A stretch of 64,000 nucleotides of DNA, taken from contig NZ_KE386978.1 in assembly GCF_000429865.1 (NCBI RefSeq), forward strand, positions 198,763-262,762. Reading direction: 5' to 3'. The notes under the pieces were generated by a model, which saw only the letters and a list, made by a program, of their open reading frames with translations, searched no databases and was not told the DNA's origin. This DNA comes from Cucumibacter marinus DSM 18995. Its GTDB lineage: Bacteria > Pseudomonadota > Alphaproteobacteria > Rhizobiales > Devosiaceae. Shown in pieces: positions 26,755 to 34,771 of this stretch; the first letter of the stretch is position 1, and every line of letters begins with the position of its first letter. A program made the position numbers and the translations under genes.

Positions 26755-27653
26755 GGGCGTTGCCTCAAATGCGGATCGAGCAGGTCACGCAGCGCGTCGC
26801 CAAGAAGGTTGAAGCCAAGGCAGACGATGAAGATCGCCAGACCCGGCATGGCGGCAACCCACCACTGATCGAAGATGAATTTGCGGCCGGTGGCAATCAT
26901 CGCCCCCCATTCGGGCAGGGGCGGCTGGGCACCCAGGCCGATAAAGCCGAGACCCGCTGCAATCAGGATGATGCCAGCCATGTCGAAGGTCATGCGCACA
27001 ATGACCGAAGACAGGCACAAGGGCGCCACATGACGAACCATGATGCGGAGCGGCGAGGCCCCCGCGAGCCGGATCGCGGCCACGTAATCGGAATTGCGGA
27101 TCATCAGGGTTTCGGCGCGGGCGAGGCGTGCATAGGGCGGCCATGCGGTCAAGGTGATCGCCAGTGCCGCATTGACGATGCCCGGGCCGAGCACAGCGAC
27201 AAAGGCCAAAGCCAGCAGGAGTTTCGGGATGGCGAGGAACACATCGGTGATGCGCATGAAGATGCGGTCGGTCCAGCCGCCGAAATAACCCGCGGTGATG
27301 CCGACCAGAAGCCCGATCGGTGCGGAAGTGACGATGACCAGCAACACGATGAACAGGGTCAGCCGCGCGCCATGCAGGATCCGCGAGTATATGTCCCGGC
27401 CCAGTTCGTCCGAGCCAAGCCAGTATTCGGCGCCCGGCGGTGTGAGCCGTGCGGTCAGCGAAGGCAAATAGGGATCGTGGGTCGCAAGCCAGGGCGCCAG
27501 CGCGGCGGCGACGACCAGCAACACGGTGATCGAAAAGCCGATCATGCCGAGCCGGTTGCGGCCAAAACGCTTTGCAAAGCTCTTGAATTCGGCCCAGCGC
27601 GCTTCGGCGAGGGAGGCGCGGGCGCCGGTCTGTTCGGGGGTCAGGTCAGCCAT
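26751..27653 (-). CDS. Peptide ABC transporter permease (DppC-like)
   Basis: A 300-residue permease. The N-terminal OppC-type helix (RFGRNRLGMIGFSITVLLVV) is followed by the periplasmic landmark HDPYLPSLTARLTPPG and the typical WLGSDELGRDIYSRILHGAR. About six spans follow, with an EAA loop near RLAGASPLRIMVRHVAPL. The end LGFNLLGDALRDLLDPHLR is classic for this family. It starts 9 nt after the DppB-like stop. Confidence 0.94.
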   Translation of the reverse strand: MADLTPEQTGARASLAEARWAEFKSFAKRFGRNRLGMIGFSITVLLVVAAALAPWLATHDPYLPSLTARLTPPGAEYWLGSDELGRDIYSRILHGARLTLFIVLLVIVTSAPIGLLVGITAGYFGGWTDRIFMRITDVFLAIPKLLLALAFVAVLGPGIVNAALAITLTAWPPYARLARAETLMIRNSDYVAAIRLAGASPLRIMVRHVAPLCLSSVIVRMTFDMAGIILIAAGLGFIGLGAQPPLPEWGAMIATGRKFIFDQWWVAAMPGLAIFIVCLGFNLLGDALRDLLDPHLRQRP

Positions 27654-27662
27654 TTTCCCCTC

Positions 27663-28691
27663 CTATCGCGAACGCGGGTCGAGCACGCGATAAAGCGCAT
27701 CCGACGCGACATTGAGAAACACGAAGATCGCCCCGACAACCAGGGTGCCGCCGAGCACCGCTTCCATGTCACCGGATAGCAGCGAGGAGGCGATGTAATT
27801 GCCAAGGCCGGGCCAGGCGAAGACCGTCTCGATCAGCACCGAGCCTTCGAGCAGCATGCCGTAGCTGAGCGCAATCACGGTGACGAGCGGGATGGCAGCG
27901 TTCCTGAGCGCGTGACGGGTGACGACCACCGCCTCGCGCAGGCCCTTTATGCGGGCAGTCAGCACGTATTCGGCGTTGAGCTGCTCGAGCATGAGCGAGC
28001 GCGTCATGCGCGAGATATAGGCCATGGAATAGTAGCCCAGCAGGATCGCGGGCAGGATGATGTGGCTCAGCGCATTGGCGAAGACCGCGAAGTCGCCGGA
28101 CATAGCGGTATCGACCAGCACGAGCCCGGTAACACGGGTATAGGAATACTGGTAGGAGATATCGAGCTGGCCGGGGCCGCCGACCCATTCGAGGCGGGCG
28201 TAGAAGACCAGCAGCGCCATCAACGAGAGCCAGAAAATCGGCACGGAATAGCCGATCAGGCCGATGACACGGATCAGATGGTCGGGCCATTTCTCGCGGT
28301 TGACCGCGGCAACGACGCCGGCGGGCACCCCGAGGATGATGCCGAGCACGATGCCGAGCGTGGCCAGTTCGAACGTGGCGGGGAAGAACCGCCCGATATC
28401 GACGATCACGGGACGCGTGGTCACGAAAGAGGTGCCGAGATCGCCGCGGATAACCTCGCCGAGATAGACGAAGAACTGTTCGTAAAGCGGCTTGTCGAGC
28501 CCGAGCTCGATAAAGACCCGGTCATAGACCGCCTGGGGCGCCTTTTCCCCCACAATGGTGAGGACAGGATCGATCGGCACGATGCGGCCGATGAAGAAAG
28601 TCAGCGCCACCAGCCCCAAAAGGGTGATGGCCACGGTCAGGGCGCCATCCGCCAGACGGCGCACCGCCCGCCACAGTCGCGATTGTCCCAT
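27663..28691 (-). CDS. Peptide ABC transporter permease (DppB-like)
   Basis: A 342-residue permease. It has the OppB N-terminal TM helix with FIGRIVPIDPVLTIVG, six predicted spans, the EAA-region sequence KGLREAVVVTRHALRNAAIP and the ETVFAWPGLGNYIASSLLSG signature of dipeptide permeases. The C-terminus (VASDALYRVLDPRSR) is typical. A hairpin with a T-run lies just upstream, between this gene and the binding-protein gene, and probably lowers permease expression relative to the binding protein. Confidence 0.94.
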   Translation of the reverse strand: MGQSRLWRAVRRLADGALTVAITLLGLVALTFFIGRIVPIDPVLTIVGEKAPQAVYDRVFIELGLDKPLYEQFFVYLGEVIRGDLGTSFVTTRPVIVDIGRFFPATFELATLGIVLGIILGVPAGVVAAVNREKWPDHLIRVIGLIGYSVPIFWLSLMALLVFYARLEWVGGPGQLDISYQYSYTRVTGLVLVDTAMSGDFAVFANALSHIILPAILLGYYSMAYISRMTRSLMLEQLNAEYVLTARIKGLREAVVVTRHALRNAAIPLVTVIALSYGMLLEGSVLIETVFAWPGLGNYIASSLLSGDMEAVLGGTLVVGAIFVFLNVASDALYRVLDPRSR

Positions 28692-28718
28692 AGTGAAGTT
28701 CCGCGCCGGCAGGGATTG

Positions 28719-28751
28719 AAAAAAGCCCCGGCGGGCACGCGGCCCGCCGGG
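28719..28751 (-). terminator. Hairpin with T-run between binding protein and permease genes
   Basis: On the minus strand a 10-bp GC-only stem (28742-28751 paired with 28727-28736, 5-nt loop) is followed by GC and six T (28719-28724). Its place inside an ABC operon suggests partial termination or mRNA stabilisation that keeps binding-protein levels high. Confidence 0.8.
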
Positions 28752-28774
28752 ACACTCGCCAGGATCAGCCTAGC

Positions 28775-30379
28775 TTATTTGGTCACGTTCCAATAGCGGT
28801 CGTCTGCGAAGGTGGTGCCGAGCACGATGCCTTCGACATTCGAGCGCACGCCGACGGCCCGAAGTTCCTGGAACATGTAGAGGAAGGGCGAAGTATCGGT
28901 ATGCTCCTTCTGGATTTCCTCATACATTTCCTGGCGCTTCTGGGTGTCGAGCTCACGCACCGCTTCCATGGTGCGCGGCGAGAGATCGCCCGCATCCCAG
29001 CCGAAGCGGTCGGCCAGACCTTCGGACCCGTCCGGGGCATCCTCGACATTGACCGAGAAGGCCTTGGCGTTGGAATGGGGATCGGGATAATCCGGGCCCC
29101 ACAGCCCCATCCAGATGTCGAGGTCGGCATTGCGGTAGCGCGAAAGCCACTGCGAACCGTCGACGACTTCGAGATTGAGGTTCACGCCCGCCGGCGCCAT
29201 GGTCGCCTGGGCGGCCTGGGCAAAGTCCGTGTACGGGGGCGAATTCCAGACGACGACACCGAGATCGACCGGGGTTTCAAGACCGGATTCCTCAATGAGA
29301 GCCTTCGCCTTTTCAAGGTCGTAGCTATAGGGGTTGTAGTCGGTCGCCCCCAGGAACCCGCGCGGGATCATGGTCTGGTGAACTTCCATGGTGCCGCGGG
29401 AGATGGTGTCGACAATGCCTTGATAATCGACGAGGTACTTCATGGCCTCGCGGAACTTGTCATTGCCGAGTGCTTCGTTGCGAACATTCAGACCCATATA
29501 GTAGATGGTCGCCGACAGACCCTCGAGCTTCTTGATCTCGTCATTCGAGGCCAAAGCGTCGTGGTCATCCGGGGTCAGCTTGTTGGCGATGTCGATATCG
29601 CCCTGTTCGAGCAGCAGGCGCTGGGTCGCGCTTTCACCCACATGGCGGATGATGATGCGCTGCAGCGGTGCGGGCTCGCCCCAGAAATTGTCGTTGCGTT
29701 CGAGAACGATGGCTTCCTTGGGGTCCCAGCGTGAGACGATATAAGGGCCGGAGCCGACCGAGGGCACGCCGTTCTTGAGCCAGGCGTTACCGAAATCGTC
29801 GCCTTCGACATGCTCTTCGACAGCCGCCTTCTCGACAATCGCCGAGGCATAGGAGGACAGGCAATAGAGCAGGAAGCTCGGAGCGTAGGGTTCGGCGATC
29901 TTCACGACGAGAGTGTTCTCGTCGGTCGCCTTGACCCACTCATCCACATTTTCCGGGGTAAAACCGAACTGGGTGATGATGAAGGCGGAACGCTTGTTCA
30001 TCTTCACGATGCGGCGGATCGAATATTCCGCATCCTCGGCAGTAACCGGATTGCCGGAAGCGAATTTGGCATCCGGGTTCATGTGGAAGGTGAAGGTCAC
30101 CCCATCTTCGGCCACTTCCCAGCTTTCGGCGAGCACGCCGAAGATCTGGGTGGGATCGTTGACGTCATAGCTGACCAGGGTCTGATAGACCTGATTGGTG
30201 GTCAGAACACCGCCGATCTCGCTGACTTCATGCGGGTCGAGGGTGATGACATCGTCGATCACGTCGGCCACGACCAGCGTGTCCGCAGGCGTTTCGGCGA
30301 ATGCCGGACTGAGAGCGGCCGGCGCTGTCGACAGGGCCAGCCCCAGCATGAGGGCAGGCAGCAGGCGCTTTACTTTCAT
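28775..30379 (-). CDS. Peptide/oligopeptide ABC transporter substrate-binding protein
   Basis: A 534-residue periplasmic protein of the SBP_bac_5 (DppA/OppA) family. A signal peptide (residues 1-28, ending SPAFAE) precedes ITLDPHEVSE, the family landmark DGVTFTFHMNPDAKFASGNP, and later GSGPYIVSRWDP and GDIDIANKL. The start at 30379 has GGAGGAGG upstream; an 11-codon extension is unlikely. It is first in a five-gene importer operon. The bound substrate cannot be told from sequence; peptides, amino sugars or opines are possible. Confidence 0.94.
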   Translation of the reverse strand: MKVKRLLPALMLGLALSTAPAALSPAFAETPADTLVVADVIDDVITLDPHEVSEIGGVLTTNQVYQTLVSYDVNDPTQIFGVLAESWEVAEDGVTFTFHMNPDAKFASGNPVTAEDAEYSIRRIVKMNKRSAFIITQFGFTPENVDEWVKATDENTLVVKIAEPYAPSFLLYCLSSYASAIVEKAAVEEHVEGDDFGNAWLKNGVPSVGSGPYIVSRWDPKEAIVLERNDNFWGEPAPLQRIIIRHVGESATQRLLLEQGDIDIANKLTPDDHDALASNDEIKKLEGLSATIYYMGLNVRNEALGNDKFREAMKYLVDYQGIVDTISRGTMEVHQTMIPRGFLGATDYNPYSYDLEKAKALIEESGLETPVDLGVVVWNSPPYTDFAQAAQATMAPAGVNLNLEVVDGSQWLSRYRNADLDIWMGLWGPDYPDPHSNAKAFSVNVEDAPDGSEGLADRFGWDAGDLSPRTMEAVRELDTQKRQEMYEEIQKEHTDTSPFLYMFQELRAVGVRSNVEGIVLGTTFADDRYWNVTK

Positions 30380-30498
30380 AACCTCCTCCGTGTGGTGTTT
30401 TCCGGGGCGCACGAGGTCCCTGTTACGGCCCGGTCTTTGGTGATTGCTCCGATCAGGATGCAGGGATCGCCGGGCCCGGACGGGTCCGGCGGGCGAGT

Positions 30499-31095
30499 TT
30501 ATCCTCCGTCATAGAGCGGCATGGTGCCGACCCATAGTTCCACCGCCGGTTTGTCGCCGACCGTCGAGATGTGCTGGCGTATGGACTGGAAATGCAGCGT
30601 GTCGCCAGCGTGGAGGAAGTATTTCGTGCCGTCGAGCTGATAGGTGATCTCGCCTTCGAGCAGGTAGACGAATTCCTCGCCTTCATGACTGAACAATTCG
30701 GACGCATGGCCCGGCGGGCGATAGACGAGGCAAGCGTTGATGATGGCGCCGGGGAAGCCCGGACCCAGCTTTTCGTAGAAGCGATCCTTGTCGCCAAGCG
30801 AGAAGGCGGTGCGTTCGCCCTTGCGGGTCACGGGCTGGGTCTGATCGGCCAGGCCGAGCAAGGTGTCGGTCGAGGCGCCAAGGGCACGGCACAGCCGGCA
30901 GAAAGAGGCAAGCGAGGGGGTCGAGCGGCCGCGTTCGATCTGGGAGATGAAGGATACAGACAGCCCTGTTTCGTTGGCGACCTGCTGGATGGTCTTGTCG
31001 GCGGCGCGGCGGAAACGGCGCAGTTTACGGCCCACTTCGGCGTCAAATTCGCCCATTTCCTGGTCTGTCTCGACTGGCGGCACCGGCTCGTCCAT
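30499..31095 (-). CDS. XRE-family regulator with C-terminal cupin domain
   Basis: A 198-residue regulator. The HTH_XRE at residues ~20-75 contains KTIQQVANETGLSVSFISQI and ERGRSTPSLASFCRLCRALG. The cupin at ~110-185 contains HEGEEFVYLLEGEITYQLDG and HAGDTLHFQS, with likely metal-binding His and Glu. The start at 31095 has GGGAGGGA upstream. The architecture matches PuuR-like sensors of small metabolites. It lies upstream of the importer operon on the same strand and probably regulates it. Confidence 0.92.
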   Translation of the reverse strand: MDEPVPPVETDQEMGEFDAEVGRKLRRFRRAADKTIQQVANETGLSVSFISQIERGRSTPSLASFCRLCRALGASTDTLLGLADQTQPVTRKGERTAFSLGDKDRFYEKLGPGFPGAIINACLVYRPPGHASELFSHEGEEFVYLLEGEITYQLDGTKYFLHAGDTLHFQSIRQHISTVGDKPAVELWVGTMPLYDGG

Positions 31096-31354
31096 GTTCC
31101 CTCCCTGCAGCCCGTAAAGGACGCAGCGCAATACCTTCACCCGGTCCCTGGCCGGCACTCCGCTTCGGAGTTGTGTGGTATCACTTCACATTTTTCACTA
31201 TTCGTACATATCCCAACAGGTCTTGGCAATGGGGTGAAAGGGAGTGGACCCGCCCGGAGTCGATGTTTGGGGTTTTCGCCGCGGCCTTGCCTCGGCTATC
31301 AAGCGCTGTCATCAACCTGCAGGGGACGGGGCCATCACAACGCTCAGGGATCTG

Positions 31355-32836
31355 ATGGGAGCGCCGCGCTGGCTGATCGGATCGGCGCTGGTGCTGCTTG
31401 CACTCAAGCTCTGGTTGTTCTTCTCCCTCGCGCCGGTCGGGGACGAAGCCTATTACTGGCTCTGGGGTCTCAATCCGGACTGGTCCTATTTCGACCACCC
31501 TCCTCTCAATGCCTGGGTTTTGGGTCTGTCACATGCGGTTGCCGGCTGGTCGCTCTTCGCGCTCAGGCTGCCTGCCATCGTGGCGCTTTTCGGATGCTTT
31601 TTCGCCTTCTGGCTCTGGGCCCGGAAGCTGACCCCACAAGATGCTTCGCGCACATTCTGGATCGCGGTCATCCTGTTTCTGGGGTCGACAGGTTTCTTTG
31701 CCACCACCGTGCTGGTGTTTCCCGATTACCTCGTGGTGCTGCTGATCCTTTTCAGCGGCTATCTGTTTTCGCTGTTCCTGTCGGGCGATACGGCGGGACG
31801 ATCTGCGCTTTTTGCGCTTTATGGCGGGGCCGCGACGCTGGGCCTTGCAGTGCTATCCAAATATAACGGCGCGCTCTTCGGCTTTGCGCTCGGGGCGGTG
31901 ATTGTCCTGATGCCGCGATATCGGCACCACCTCACCAATCCTCATCTCTATCTTGCCGCCTTGCTGGCAATATTGCTGCAGGCGCCGGTCCTGATCTGGA
32001 ATTTGTTGCACGCTCAGGCCTCGTTTGCCTTTCATACGAGCGAGCGGTGGGAGGGAGGCGCGGGTCTGGCGCTCTCCCAGGTTCAGCTCTGGCTGCTGAT
32101 TTATGTGCTCCTATCAATCCTGTTCTACACGCTTCCGGTCATGTTCCCGGCCCTGTTCGGGATGGCCGTCAAGCGCGCGGGCAACCGCTTCGCGGGAGCC
32201 GGCAAATCGTTGATGTACGGAACCTTCACGGTGTCCACGCTGGCCATCTCGGCATTGGGAGTCTTCGTCCGCGTGGCGAGCTACTGGAACGTGGTTGCCT
32301 ACATTCTCTTGGTACCGCTGGCCGCAGCCCACATCCGGTCGCGGATCACGATCACGGTTGCTGTCGCTTTCGGCGTGGCCATGAATATCCTGCTTTCGAT
32401 CAATTACGTGGTTGTCCCCATCGCGCCTTACTTTTTCGAGGAGCACGACTGGGAAGCCATCGTGGTGCATGGCTGGGACGAAGTCGGGGAAGCCGGACGG
32501 GCGCTTCAGGCGGAGCTCGATCCCGACTTCCTCGCCGGCACACGCTACACGCTTGCCTCCCAATTCGCCTTCCAGCTTGAAAATCCTGTCGTGACGGACC
32601 TGCAAGACCGGCACTCCCAGTTCGATTACTGGCAAAATCCGGCAATCGCGGAAGACGCTTCGGCGCTGATCCTGGCAGAGGGTGACTTCACCATCGAGCC
32701 CTATCGCGACCGATTCCTGTCGCTCGAAGAAGTCGCCACGATCCCGGTCGAACGGTTTGGTAAGCGGCTCAACACCTTCCGGATCTATTATGGCACGGGC
32801 TACCGGCCCGAGGGCGAGGCCCCGCCGGCGGAGTAA
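31355..32836 (+). CDS. GT39/ArnT-like membrane glycosyltransferase
   Basis: A 493-residue polytopic protein of about 11-12 spans. The first loop has the GT39 signature [20 protein letters not shown] followed by PPLNAW; the Asp-Glu pair is the expected catalytic motif of polyprenyl-phosphate sugar-dependent GT-C enzymes. The C-terminal ~120 residues form a soluble periplasmic domain. I chose the ATG at 31355 (AGGGA upstream) over an upstream in-frame start at 31244 that adds a poorly conserved stretch. It is divergent from the XRE-cupin gene and followed by a tRNA-Ser region. The acceptor is unknown; lipid A or another glycan is possible. Confidence 0.88.
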
Positions 32837-32890
32837 CCGGCAATGCTGTTCAAAGCAAAGTACCAGGTCCGAACCGGAGTGAGTAGCCGT

Positions 32891-32926
32891 CCCGCCGTTC
32901 GAGCATAGCTCTCATGGCCATCCTGC
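32891..32926. repeat. 36-bp direct repeat, copy 1
   Basis: Shares 33 of 36 positions with 33141-33176; the identical core reads TTCGAGCATAGCTCTCATGG plus two further C. The copies are exactly 250 bp apart and flank nothing that looks like a gene. Likely a dispersed intergenic repeat. Confidence 0.7.
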
Positions 32927-33096
32927 CTTCAATCGATCCACTGTATCGATCGATGCGCTGGCGCAAAGCGGATGCGGAGTGGCAGAGAGTCCGGGAGAAT
33001 GTGCAAATGTGACGCCAGGAGCGTGACAGCGCGACCGGGCTTTCGCCCGCCCTGTGGCAGCATGTGAGCCCAGCGAACAAAGCGTAAGACAGGGAA

Positions 33097-33123
33097 TGGC
33101 GGAGAGAGGGACGAAGTTCGAAC
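33097..33123. repeat. Degenerate copy of the tRNA-Ser 3' end
   Basis: TGGCGGAGAGAGGG at 33097-33110 matches the acceptor/CCA end of the tRNA gene (TGGCGGAGAGAGAGGG at 33230) with one dinucleotide missing, and TTCGAAC at 33117-33123 repeats its T-loop. Partial tRNA 3' copies are commonly att-site scars of integrated elements. Here only about 130 bp separate it from the tRNA, so any element has decayed or excised. Confidence 0.4.
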
Positions 33124-33140
33124 TCGGAGATTTTTGCATT

Positions 33141-33176
33141 CCTGCCATTCGAGCATAGCTCTCATGGCCTTCCTGC
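33141..33176. repeat. 36-bp direct repeat, copy 2
   Basis: Second copy of the repeat at 32891-32926, 33 of 36 identical. It ends just before the hairpins downstream of the tRNA-Ser gene. Confidence 0.7.
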
Positions 33177-33180
33177 GCTC

Positions 33181-33220
33181 GCAAACCTCCACCGGAGGTT
33201 TGCGTTGGCAAATGCCAACC
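33181..33220 (-). terminator. Two consecutive hairpins downstream of tRNA-Ser
   Basis: GCAAACCTCC (33181-33190), loop ACC, GGAGGTTTGC (33194-33203) is a perfect 10-bp hairpin. GTTGGCA (33204-33210), loop AAT, then TGCCAAC gives a second. They begin 10 nt after the encoded CCA of the tRNA on the minus strand and plausibly define its 3' end, although no strong T-run follows. Confidence 0.6.
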
Positions 33221-33229
33221 GCTTGGAAG

Positions 33230-33319
33230 TGGCGGAGAGAGAGGGATTCGAACCCTCGAGACGGTTACCCGCCTACACGCGTTCCAGGCGTGCGCCTTCG
33301 ACCACTCGGCCATCTCTCC
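33230..33319 (-). tRNA. tRNA-Ser (anticodon GGA)
   Basis: On the minus strand the gene starts GGAGAGATGGCCGAGTGG and the acceptor stem GGAGAGA pairs with TCTCTCC, followed by discriminator G and an encoded CCA (33230-33232). The anticodon loop CTGGAAC gives anticodon GGA, reading UCC/UCU serine codons. A long variable arm, typical of serine tRNAs, precedes the T-loop TTCGAAT. Total 90 nt with CCA. A candidate promoter lies about 60 bp upstream. Confidence 0.96.
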
Positions 33320-33638
33320 GCAATTGGCGCAAGGCGCCGGCGGGCGAAACGGAAGTCCCGTCTGGCCCGGGCCGGCAATATACCGAGACCGGGCCCGACC
33401 GCAAGAGGGCGATCACCCGTTTTGCCGCAAAATCCGAATGAACCGCACAACCGACCGCCTGAGGCCGCGCCGGCGGCGTGCATCCAATCGCCGCGCTGAC
33501 GCGTTCAAGGATAGCGCCAAGGGTGCACGAGCAGGCCCGCATGGCTTGCGCAGCGCATTTGCGGCGCCTAACTAGTGGCTGCGCGCCACGCTCGAGCTGT
33601 GCTAGAGGCGAAGAGCGGCGGGCGCGAGGGACGCGCAT
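33320..33638. other. 319-bp non-coding region upstream of tRNA-Ser
   Basis: No gene was recognised. It holds the probable tRNA promoter (33377-33405, minus strand) and the upstream region of the small membrane protein gene at 33639. Nothing else stands out. Confidence 0.5.
33377..33405 (-). promoter_or_regulatory. Candidate sigma-70 promoter of tRNA-Ser
   Basis: On the minus strand TTGCGG (33399-33404) and TATATT (33377-33382) are separated by 16 nt, about 60 bp upstream of the tRNA 5' end at 33319. The AT-rich -10 stands out in very GC-rich DNA. Confidence 0.5.
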
Positions 33639-33962
33639 ATGAAGTTGATTTTTCGCATTCTGGCGACCTGGCTGATCGGGTTCGCGCTGATATTGCTGGT
33701 CGTTGACGGCACACGCATGCTTGCCGCGGAGGCTTTTGTGGTGACACCGTTCATCGAAAGCTGGCGCGGGGTCGACGCCAATGGCGTTGCCGGATTCGAA
33801 AGCTTCATTCGCGGGCAGGCAGGCGACTGGCTGTGGATCGGCGTTGCCGCGCCCCTGCTGGCCCTGCCCGGCTGGGTGCTGTTCGGCGTGCCCGGCCTGC
33901 TGTTTGCCCTTGCCGGCAGCCGGCGGTCCTCGCGGCGCTATAGGAAATTCGACCAGTTGTGA
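33639..33962 (+). CDS. Small membrane protein, two spans
   Basis: A 107-residue protein with transmembrane helices at about residues 4-24 (FRILATWLIGFALILLVVDG) and 62-92 (DWLWIGVAAPLLALPGWVLF region), and a basic Arg/Ser-rich C-terminus (GSRRSSRRYRKFD), suggesting an N-in/C-in topology. I do not recognise a named family, but this type is common in rhizobia. It lies upstream of another small membrane protein gene and may be co-transcribed with it. Confidence 0.7.
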   Translation: MKLIFRILATWLIGFALILLVVDGTRMLAAEAFVVTPFIESWRGVDANGVAGFESFIRGQAGDWLWIGVAAPLLALPGWVLFGVPGLLFALAGSRRSSRRYRKFDQL

Positions 33963-34060
33963 GTATGGTTTCACCAGATGCCGCCCTTCCGGGTGGCGGG
34001 CGGATGCGGTCAAAAGACTGGTCCGGGCGGTGACAAGGCCAATCGCAAAGGGTGACATCA

Positions 34061-34408
34061 ATGGCGGTGATCAGGGTTCTGTTCCGTATCATTGGCACGA
34101 TCATCCTGGTGATCGGGCTGGCGGGTCTTGCCGGGCTCGGCGCTGCCATTTTCCACGATATGTGGCGGGCCCCGCTGGGGCAGGTCTGGGTGGAGCAATC
34201 CTGGCTCGGCACCAACAGCCTTTTCACCATCGGCTCGCTGTTGAGCGGCGGCGAACAGGACCCGGCGCAATGGCATCCGGGCGTTGTCACGCTTCTGGGC
34301 TGGCCGGCATGGCTGGCGCTTGGGCTCGTGGGGTTTGCGGCGCTGTTTCTGGGCGGCGTTCTCCTCAAGTTCACCCGCCGCCGCCAACGTCAAAACAACA
34401 TGCTTTGA
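34061..34408 (+). CDS. Small membrane protein, two spans
   Basis: A 115-residue protein with helices at about residues 8-30 (GTIILVIGLAGLAGLGAAIF) and 83-105 (WLALGLVGFAALFLGGVLL), then a basic tail (KFTRRRQRQ). The ATG at 34061 has AAAGGG 8 nt upstream; a GTG nine bases earlier is the alternative. The loop between the helices contains several Trp/Gln/Gly residues. The family is unknown. It lies 9 nt before the MmcQ/YjbR gene and is probably co-transcribed. Confidence 0.7.
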   Translation: MAVIRVLFRIIGTIILVIGLAGLAGLGAAIFHDMWRAPLGQVWVEQSWLGTNSLFTIGSLLSGGEQDPAQWHPGVVTLLGWPAWLALGLVGFAALFLGGVLLKFTRRRQRQNNML

Positions 34409-34417
34409 GCCGGGGCC

Positions 34418-34768
34418 GTGATTTCGCGTTCCGAGTTCGAGGCGATCTGCAGCGCCCTGCCCGGCACGAGCCATGTCGTGCAATGGGGTGGGGCGAGCGT
34501 GTTCAAGGTCGGCGGCAAGATCTTTGCCATCCAGAACCAGTGGAATGATCCCGCGATCGCCTTCAAGGTTCCCGATGAGAGCTATGCGATGCTGACCGAG
34601 CAAGCCGGGATCCACCCCGCGCCCTATCTGGCGCGCGCCAAATGGGTGCAGGTCTCCGCAGAAGCCGGATTCACCAGCGCGGACTTCAAGGCCTATCTGA
34701 CCCAGGCTCACAGCCTGATTGCCGCCAAGCTGACAAAAAAGCTGCGCGAGGATCTGGGACTTGGCTGA
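34418..34768 (+). CDS. MmcQ/YjbR (CyaY-like DNA-binding fold) family protein
   Basis: A 116-residue protein matching the MmcQ/YjbR pattern: CSALPGTSHVVQWGGASVFKV, read in pieces, then KIFAIQNQWNDPAIAFKV and a terminal helix in HSLIAAKLTKKLRE. Members have a CyaY-like fold; a DNA-binding role has been suggested but not established. The start is GTG at 34418. It ends 3 bp before the convergent gene at 34772. Confidence 0.88.
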   Translation: MISRSEFEAICSALPGTSHVVQWGGASVFKVGGKIFAIQNQWNDPAIAFKVPDESYAMLTEQAGIHPAPYLARAKWVQVSAEAGFTSADFKAYLTQAHSLIAAKLTKKLREDLGLG

Positions 34769-34771
34769 CGC

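Larger units (their letters stand above)
32837..33229. other. 393-bp non-coding region with a repeated 36-mer and a tRNA-Ser 3' fragment
   Basis: Between GT39 and the tRNA-Ser gene no convincing gene is seen. It holds two copies of a 36-bp repeat exactly 250 bp apart, a degenerate copy of the tRNA-Ser 3' end at 33097-33123, and two hairpins directly downstream of the tRNA. A long minus-strand ORF here is an artefact running through the tRNA. Confidence 0.6.

Noticed and set aside
32912-33313. Minus-strand ORF of 133 codons
   Set aside because: It reads through the tRNA-Ser gene (the familiar [10 protein letters not shown]-type translation of a tRNA) and the 36-bp repeats, so it is an artefact.
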